A program made the position numbers and the translations under genes. From a virus: 33,137 nt of DNA. The stretch lies in the IMG/VR virus record IMGVR_UViG_3300018876_000055, positions 1 to 33,137 of that record. One strand, written 5' to 3'. Of the stretch, positions 29,499 to 33,137 are shown in pieces. The first letter of the stretch is position 1. The number at the start of each line of letters is the position of its first letter. Under the pieces are notes generated by a model that worked only from the letters and a program-made list of their open reading frames with translations, made no database searches and had not been told where the DNA came from.

Positions 29499-29873
29499 TT
29501 GAAAATACTTATATGTGGACCAGAAGGGTCAGGAAAAACAACACTAGCAAAACCTTTTGCAGAATTAGTGGGCGGTGTATATGTGACTGGTGATACATAC
29601 CAAAATGAACTACGTGGTTACGTAGATGGTATTGTTGCAGCAGGAAAAATTGCAATAATAGATAAACGCTGTAATTCAAATAGTGCAAAAGAATATTTAG
29701 ATCCAGATTATCTAGTTTGGATGGACACAATTAAAGAAACTACAGAATTTCAAAAACCTAAAAAATTTAATTATCACGTTGCAACGTGGTTTCAGGATAC
29801 ACACGCACAACTTGCGGATGTTGTAAAAAGTTATCTTGAGAAAAAAGAAAAAGCGTTAGAAACTACAAAGTAG
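29499..29873 (+). CDS. P-loop nucleotide kinase (adenylylsulfate-kinase-like)
   Basis: A 124-aa protein with Walker A ILICGPEGSGKTTLAKPFA (residues 7-14) at the very N-terminus, a Walker-B-like KIAIIDKRCNSNSAKEYLDPDYLVWMDTI and a C-terminal helix. The pattern resembles small adenylylsulfate kinase-like or nucleoside kinase phage proteins, but lacks a full lid region. It uses a TTG start with GAGGAG 8 nt upstream. It is transcribed divergently from the glycan operon, possibly from the TGTAAATA box at 29467-29474, and overlaps uvsY by 11 nt at its 3' end. Confidence 0.6.
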   Translation: MKILICGPEGSGKTTLAKPFAELVGGVYVTGDTYQNELRGYVDGIVAAGKIAIIDKRCNSNSAKEYLDPDYLVWMDTIKETTEFQKPKKFNYHVATWFQDTHAQLADVVKSYLEKKEKALETTK

Positions 29874-30321
29874 CATCATCAAGTCCAGCAGTTCTTAACT
29901 TTACAATGTTAGTTAATTGCCACTGTTTCTGATCAAGTCCTTTAATAATTCCTAACCACTTATTTCGTATAAGAGCGAATTCGTTAATAATTTTTTCAAA
30001 GTCAACTACATCTGCTTCACCGTCAACAAACTTCTCTGCATCACGTGAACTTAATTGTCTTTGATAGTTTTCAACATATCTTCTAAAATGCGAAGAACGT
30101 AATCTTCGGAGTTCAATGTTAAGATATTCTAGTATTGCTTCAATTTCTTGAAGTTGGCTAAATCTAGTCTCTACGGATGCCGGCAAATGTGCTGAGGCTT
30201 TTTCAATCCTACCACTAATTTTAATTTCTGCTTTTGCAGCAATTAGTTCCGTATTGAAATACTCAACAGCATCAGGTATCTTGCTGATATCTTTCGAAAC
30301 TAGATCATACCAATTTGTCAT
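29863..30321 (-). CDS. uvsY: UvsY-type recombination mediator
   Basis: A 152-aa helical protein of the UvsY family (T4: 137 aa). It loads UvsX onto single-stranded DNA covered by gp32. The family's central block is visible as FRRYVENYQRQLSSRDAEKFVDGE, followed by DFEKIINEFALIRNKWLGIIKGLDQKQWQLTNIVKLRTAGL. Operon context agrees: gp32, uvsX, a 78-aa gene and uvsY follow one another on the same strand. The start is 3 nt behind the 78-aa gene. Confidence 0.9.
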   Translation of the reverse strand: MTNWYDLVSKDISKIPDAVEYFNTELIAAKAEIKISGRIEKASAHLPASVETRFSQLQEIEAILEYLNIELRRLRSSHFRRYVENYQRQLSSRDAEKFVDGEADVVDFEKIINEFALIRNKWLGIIKGLDQKQWQLTNIVKLRTAGLDDATL

Positions 30322-30324
30322 ACT

Positions 30325-30561
30325 TTAATCCCAACGATCATCTTCATCTTCATCATAGTCTTCGACTTCATCGTCATCCAAGACATACTCGACTGCTTCA
30401 TCTAGATAAGTGTCTATGCCAAACAGTCCTTGAATAACTGATTCGCTCACACCATAATCTAGTAGCGTATTAATGTAACTTGCTGCCACATCTTTCTTTT
30501 TCTTTTCTTCAATGTGTTCAACCATTATAGTCCAAATATCTGCTATTAGATCACTATTCAT
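30325..30561 (-). CDS. Acidic protein between uvsX and uvsY (78 aa)
   Basis: A 78-aa protein with a helical N-terminal domain (IADIWTIMVEHIEEKKKKDVAASYINTLL and a YGVSESVIQGLFGID segment) and a C-terminal tail that is nearly all Asp and Glu. Acidic tails of this kind in phage recombination proteins often mimic DNA or contact gp32-type proteins. GGAG precedes the ATG, 6 nt after the uvsX stop. No named family was recognised; position implies recombination. Confidence 0.65.
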   Translation of the reverse strand: MNSDLIADIWTIMVEHIEEKKKKDVAASYINTLLDYGVSESVIQGLFGIDTYLDEAVEYVLDDDEVEDYDEDEDDRWD

Positions 30562-30566
30562 ATGTT

Positions 30567-31643
30567 TTATACTCCGTTGCTTGTTACTGGTTCCTCTTCA
30601 ACCTCGACTGGTTCTTCGACTTCTTCCAGTTCAGGCTTTGATTTAAGATCATTCATTATCATATTTAATTTATCGCCTGTCCAGTTCTTTCTATACTCTA
30701 AATGAACTTCTCCATTTAAGTCTGTATATTTAAGTCTATTACCGTCTTTTTTAAGCAATCCTTTTGCTTCAAACAAGTCAACGCAGCCACTATAAGGATC
30801 CATACCTGTTTCATATGGAATCTTTACTTGCACTGCTTCAAATGGTTTTGCATAACGTGTTTTCATTACTTTACACGCAGCTCTAATACCATTTACTGTA
30901 GTAGTTTTATTACCATCTAAATCTTCTTTAAGTTTTAGTTTACGCATAGCAACAACAATACTACTTGCATAGATAAAGCCTTGTCCACCACTAATCTTAT
31001 CATCTGGATCAAACATATCCTGTGATGCATAAGTGTGGTTAGTACATACCATACCTACATTGTAACTACCAAACATATTAACACAGTTACGTACAAGTGC
31101 TGTTAGTGCTTTAGGCTTTCTACCCATATCACCTTTTAAATCACCTTTACCAAACTGATCAACATCTGTTGGAGTTAGTAGCATACCAAGTGAGTCAATT
31201 ACAAATAATACTTTAGGACGTTCTTCGCCTGCCATATCTCTGTATTCTTTCATAAACTCTGATACTGTTTTAGCAACATCATCAATCATTGACATATTAA
31301 GTTTAAGAAGTTTTTCTTCACTTGTGTCAACATCTAATGCGTGTAGCCATTTCTCATCAAGTGCATTCTCTGAGTCAATTAGTACTACAAAGATACCTTG
31401 TTCTTGTGCTGATTTTACAATATTGCCGGCTGCAATATAAGATTTACCTGCACCGGATTCACCTGCTAGTACAGTAACTTTACCAAGAGGTACACCTCTA
31501 TTAAAGTCACCACTAATAAGATAGTTTAGTGCATAGTTGCCTGTGCTGATCCAATCAGTAGGATCATTAAAGCCAATACCTAATCCGTCAATGGACTTTG
31601 TAAGGCTCTTTCTAAATTTAGTTACGTCAAACGCTTTTGCCAT
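30567..31643 (-). CDS. uvsX: UvsX RecA-like recombinase
   Basis: A 358-aa strand-exchange protein of the RecA/UvsX family (T4 UvsX is 391). It forms ATP-dependent filaments on ssDNA, guided by UvsY and gp32, and drives recombination-dependent replication and repair. Features: Walker A LAGESGAGKSYIAAG (61-68), IDSENALDEKW, Walker B VLFVIDSLGMLLTP, an L2-like SGGQGFIYASSIVVAMRKLKL, and a Glu/Val-rich C-terminal tail (VEEVEEPVEVEEEP). AAAGGAAAGG precedes the ATG. The leader contains a structured element at 31666-31717. Confidence 0.96.
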   Translation of the reverse strand: MAKAFDVTKFRKSLTKSIDGLGIGFNDPTDWISTGNYALNYLISGDFNRGVPLGKVTVLAGESGAGKSYIAAGNIVKSAQEQGIFVVLIDSENALDEKWLHALDVDTSEEKLLKLNMSMIDDVAKTVSEFMKEYRDMAGEERPKVLFVIDSLGMLLTPTDVDQFGKGDLKGDMGRKPKALTALVRNCVNMFGSYNVGMVCTNHTYASQDMFDPDDKISGGQGFIYASSIVVAMRKLKLKEDLDGNKTTTVNGIRAACKVMKTRYAKPFEAVQVKIPYETGMDPYSGCVDLFEAKGLLKKDGNRLKYTDLNGEVHLEYRKNWTGDKLNMIMNDLKSKPELEEVEEPVEVEEEPVTSNGV

Positions 31644-31665
31644 AATTACCTTTCCTTTGTTAAAG

Positions 31666-31717
31666 TATGAGAGACCTCGCTGGTTACCGTACGGAGGTTT
31701 TTGCCGGAACTCTCATA
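31666..31717 (-). ncRNA. Structured RNA element in uvsX leader, pseudoknot-capable
   Basis: Read on the minus strand, TATGAGAG (31717-31710) pairs with CTCTCATA (31673-31666). A second stem, ACCTC (31698-31694) with GAGGT (31678-31674), stacks directly on it on one side, leaving an 11-nt bulge TTCCGGCAAAA and a 15-nt loop CGTACGGTAACCAGC. The bulge CCG can pair with loop CGG, giving a compact pseudoknot. No T-run follows, so it is not a terminator. It ends about 22 nt before the uvsX ATG and may control translation or be a processing site. Confidence 0.5.
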
Positions 31718-31725
31718 AACTCTTT

Positions 31726-32733
31726 TTATTGCTGACGGTTGCGAATCATTGCAAGAATGTCTTGCGCACGACCCGATCCATTGTCCTCAGTAGTTGCAGT
31801 TTCTGCCGCTGGTGCTGCTGCTGGTGCTTCAGTTACAGGCGCTGCTGCTGGAGCAGGTTCTGCCGCTGGAGCAGGTGCAGGAGTTACCGGAGCACTTGCT
31901 GCTGGTGCTGCTGCCTTATTAGGATCGCCAGTTGCCTGACTCATTCCCGCTGGACGGAAATATTGACCCCAACGTTCCGGATCATATGCTTCACCATCAA
32001 CTGATGCTTCAAACATTTCCTTCATTACCTGAAGCTCAACTTCACCTGGCTTCTTAGGAAGGAAATCATTTAAGTTAAACAACCCGTGTTGTTCAACTGC
32101 TGCATTCTCTGTATCATTTAATGCACGTTCTTTACGTGACCATTGTGATGTAGAGTAGTCAGCATAACCACCTTTTGATGTTTTCTTAATACGGAAGTCA
32201 ACACCACGAAGATAATCTGTTGGCAATTCTTCCAACTCTGGATCCATCAAAGCACCTTTAATGATTTGATAAATCTGTGGACCAATAATAAACCTACGGA
32301 TAGGATTCTCAGGTGTTCTCTCTTCGTTAAGAGGATCGTCTGTTACAAACCCTTGGAAAATGTACGAACGCTTTTTCCAATATTTACGTCCCATATCTTC
32401 TAGTGATTTGTCTTTAAACCAACCACGTACCTCAGAAAGAATTGGACAAGTAGTACCATCGTTGTACATTTCCACACACGGAACTTGCACAATAGTATTA
32501 CGACTGTCTGTTTCTCCTTTGATACCTGCGAATGGTAATTTAATCATCGCACGTTCTACCCAAAAGAATGTGTTGTCAGCGTTACCGTCTGGTAAGAATC
32601 TTACCACGGCTTCTCTGCCTTCTTGCATATTCCAATGTGGGTAAATTGCGTTGTCACCGCCTCCAGTAGAATTACCAGATGAGCGATTGTTTGCTTCTTG
32701 CAGTTTTGCACGAATTTCTGCTAATGATGCCAT
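31726..32733 (-). CDS. 32: Single-stranded DNA-binding protein (T4 gp32 type)
   Basis: A 335-aa homologue of gp32 (T4: 301), which coats ssDNA and coordinates replication, recombination and repair. The N-terminal 20 residues (SLAEIRAKLQEANNR) form the LAST-like cooperative-binding segment. The OB-fold core includes IYPHWNMQEGREAVVRFLPDGN, VQVPCVEMYNDGTTCPILSE (two of the zinc-ligand Cys) and KYWKKRSYIFQGFV. The C-terminal protein-interaction domain has an unusual long Ala/Pro linker (about 270-315), then a mildly acidic end (TTEDNGSG) and AQDILAMIRNRQQ. It has an AAGGAGG ribosome site and a consensus sigma70 promoter. Confidence 0.95.
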   Translation of the reverse strand: MASLAEIRAKLQEANNRSSGNSTGGGDNAIYPHWNMQEGREAVVRFLPDGNADNTFFWVERAMIKLPFAGIKGETDSRNTIVQVPCVEMYNDGTTCPILSEVRGWFKDKSLEDMGRKYWKKRSYIFQGFVTDDPLNEERTPENPIRRFIIGPQIYQIIKGALMDPELEELPTDYLRGVDFRIKKTSKGGYADYSTSQWSRKERALNDTENAAVEQHGLFNLNDFLPKKPGEVELQVMKEMFEASVDGEAYDPERWGQYFRPAGMSQATGDPNKAAAPAASAPVTPAPAPAAEPAPAAAPVTEAPAAAPAAETATTEDNGSGRAQDILAMIRNRQQ

Positions 32734-32793
32734 TTGTTAGCCTCCTTTGTTTGCCTAATAAAAAATGTCATTTTATGCCTAATGCATATATGT

Positions 32794-32822
32794 ATTATAT
32801 GCAACTTTATTTATCTTGTCAA
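32794..32822 (-). promoter_or_regulatory. Consensus sigma70 promoter of gp32-uvsX operon
   Basis: Minus-strand TTGACA (32822-32817), a 17-nt spacer and TATAAT (32799-32794): a perfect housekeeping consensus. A late-like GATAAATA sits inside the spacer, so the operon could also be read late. The leader is about 55 nt and includes AAGGAGG, so this unit is not leaderless. Confidence 0.85.
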
Positions 32823-32862
32823 GTGTATTTTTAACTAAATGTGATTTTGTTTAGCCAAAAGA

Positions 32863-32882
32863 AAAGGATCCTAAGATCCTTT
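32863..32882 (-). terminator. Intrinsic terminator downstream of pqqA
   Basis: AAAGGATC (32882-32875 on the minus strand) and GATCCTTT (32870-32863) form an 8-bp stem with a 4-nt loop, followed by TCTTTT. It would end transcripts coming from pqqA just before the gp32 promoter. Confidence 0.7.
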
Positions 32883-32884
32883 CT

Positions 32885-33010
32885 TTATTCACAGTCCAAT
32901 GTTTCTAACAATCTGTGTATATCTACTTCTACTTCTTTATCTATCGGTTGGCTACATACATCGTTACTTCGAAGCCAAATCTCATCTCTGTTGCTATTGG
33001 TTTTGTCCAC
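32885..33010 (-). CDS. Possible 41-aa frame overlapping pqqA
   Basis: A second frame beginning with the GTG inside the pqqA ATG (ATGTG) runs 41 codons and stops 2 nt before the downstream terminator. It encodes an acidic peptide with two Cys ([20 protein letters not shown] and LETLDCE). The exact fit between start region and terminator makes it worth listing, but it has no ATG, no own ribosome site and no recognised family. Chance openness is quite possible. Confidence 0.25.
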   Translation of the reverse strand: MDKTNSNRDEIWLRSNDVCSQPIDKEVEVDIHRLLETLDCE

Positions 33011-33012
33011 AT
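32941..33012 (-). CDS. pqqA: PqqA, precursor peptide of pyrroloquinoline quinone
   Basis: A 23-residue peptide with every hallmark of PqqA, the ribosomally made substrate for PQQ. It begins MWTKP, has the central RFGFEVTMY core with Glu15 and Tyr19, the two residues PqqE crosslinks and PqqF/PqqG and PqqB/PqqC then process into the cofactor, and ends in ANR. Length and Glu/Tyr positions equal those I remember for Klebsiella PqqA (23 aa, E15, Y19); comparison with other recalled PqqA sequences gives about two-thirds identity by eye. AAAGGAAAA stands before the ATG. It is too short for normal gene calling. No pqqB, C, D or E is in the window, so host enzymes would be needed. It lies between two terminators. 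Confidence 0.9.
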   Translation of the reverse strand: MWTKPIATEMRFGFEVTMYVANR

Positions 33013-33033
33013 AATGTTTTCCTTTATAAAGTG

Positions 33034-33069
33034 AAAAAAAATAGTGTAGCAGTTTCCTACTACACTATT
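33034..33069 (-). terminator. Intrinsic terminator upstream of pqqA
   Basis: On the minus strand AATAGTGTAG (33069-33060) and CTACACTATT (33049-33040) form a perfect 10-bp stem with a 10-nt loop, followed directly by a run of eight T (33041-33034). It ends the transcript of a gene beyond the right edge. Only 28 nt separate its T-run from... the pqqA ATG region (33012), so pqqA is read either by read-through or from a promoter hidden in TTTATAAAGG. Confidence 0.8.
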
Positions 33070-33137
33070 ATTTAAACATCTTTACGTAAAAAATCAATAC
33101 GTAAAATCATTAAAACATACTAAGTTGTTTAATTCTT

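Noticed and set aside
31666-31717. uvsX leader structure as an intrinsic terminator after gp32
   Set aside because: No T-run follows the stem, and uvsX needs read-through from the gp32 promoter.
31739-31939. Plus-strand 66-aa frame rich in Ala and Gly
   Set aside because: It is the reverse complement of the Ala/Pro linker of gp32; the low-complexity GC-rich stretch opens other frames by chance.
1-33137. CRISPR arrays, insertion sequences, transposases, integrase or att sites
   Set aside because: No regularly spaced repeats, transposase motifs or integrase were seen; the gene set is that of a lytic T4-like phage.

Overview
The window is part of a T4-like (Straboviridae/Kyanoviridae-type) myovirus genome, probably from a marine phage. 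The recombination and replication core is that of T4: gp32 single-strand binding protein, UvsX, UvsY, UvsW, gp41 helicase, gp61 primase and a probable gp62 clamp-loader subunit. The DNA is AT-rich, genes overlap by 1-20 nt, and almost all core genes lie on the minus strand. The carbamoyltransferase, 2OG-Fe(II) oxygenase, cupin and glycosyltransferase cargo resembles that of T4-like cyanophages and pelagiphages. The host cannot be named from sequence alone. A pqqA gene and an iscU gene suggest a PQQ-using heterotrophic or methylotrophic marine proteobacterium rather than a cyanobacterium; this is inference.

Layout. Positions 1-2126 (+): a 5'-truncated glycosyltransferase-like gene, a 2OG-Fe(II) oxygenase, a lipoprotein and two small basic proteins. 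Positions 2257-2669 (-): a tRNA-Arg with the unusual anticodon GCG, then a small exported protein. Positions 2746-3102 (+): a membrane protein. Positions 3088-5933 (-): iscU with a small partner, a GNAT-like protein with a small exported partner, an SGNH hydrolase and a nucleotidyltransferase. Positions 5953-10505 (-): gp41 helicase, carbamoyltransferase, DUF2061 membrane protein, a 36-aa gene and gp61 primase. Positions 10518-11824: divergent structural-type and hypothetical genes. Positions 11796-15442 (-): a nine-gene operon with two paralogous methyltransferases, a gp62-like subunit, a zinc-finger protein and a miniature DnaE-like (Pol III alpha) polymerase core. Positions 15503-17000 (+): glycosyltransferase plus FkbM methyltransferase. 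Positions 16963-21428 (-): UvsW operon ending in a cupin and a glycosyltransferase. Positions 21460-29440: a large glycan region made of a minus-strand operon from 29440 to 23640, a plus-strand pair at 22400-23643 and one minus-strand gene. Positions 29499-29873 (+): a P-loop kinase. Positions 29863-32733 (-): gp32-uvsX-orf78-uvsY. Positions 32863-33069 (-): pqqA enclosed by two intrinsic terminators.

How the parts fit. Near-consensus sigma70 promoters (TTGACN, 16-18 nt, TATNNT) precede gp32, primase, the UvsW operon, iscU and the tRNA, and a weaker one precedes helicase; this fits early or middle transcription by host polymerase. T4-late-type boxes (TATAAATA, ATAAATA, TTAAATA) precede the structural-type, glycan, NTase, lipoprotein and membrane genes. 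Many boxes of both kinds sit so close to the ATG that the predicted transcript is leaderless.

The strongest candidates for something new are the phage-encoded PqqA precursor peptide with crosslinking Glu15 and Tyr19, the 192-aa DnaE-like palm core that keeps the three catalytic aspartates, phage IscU, the systematic leaderless promoter layout, a pseudoknot-capable RNA in the uvsX leader, and a six-member paralogous family of GT-B-like sugar enzymes, one of which is frameshifted at a T6 run. There is no gene-free stretch longer than 300 bases.
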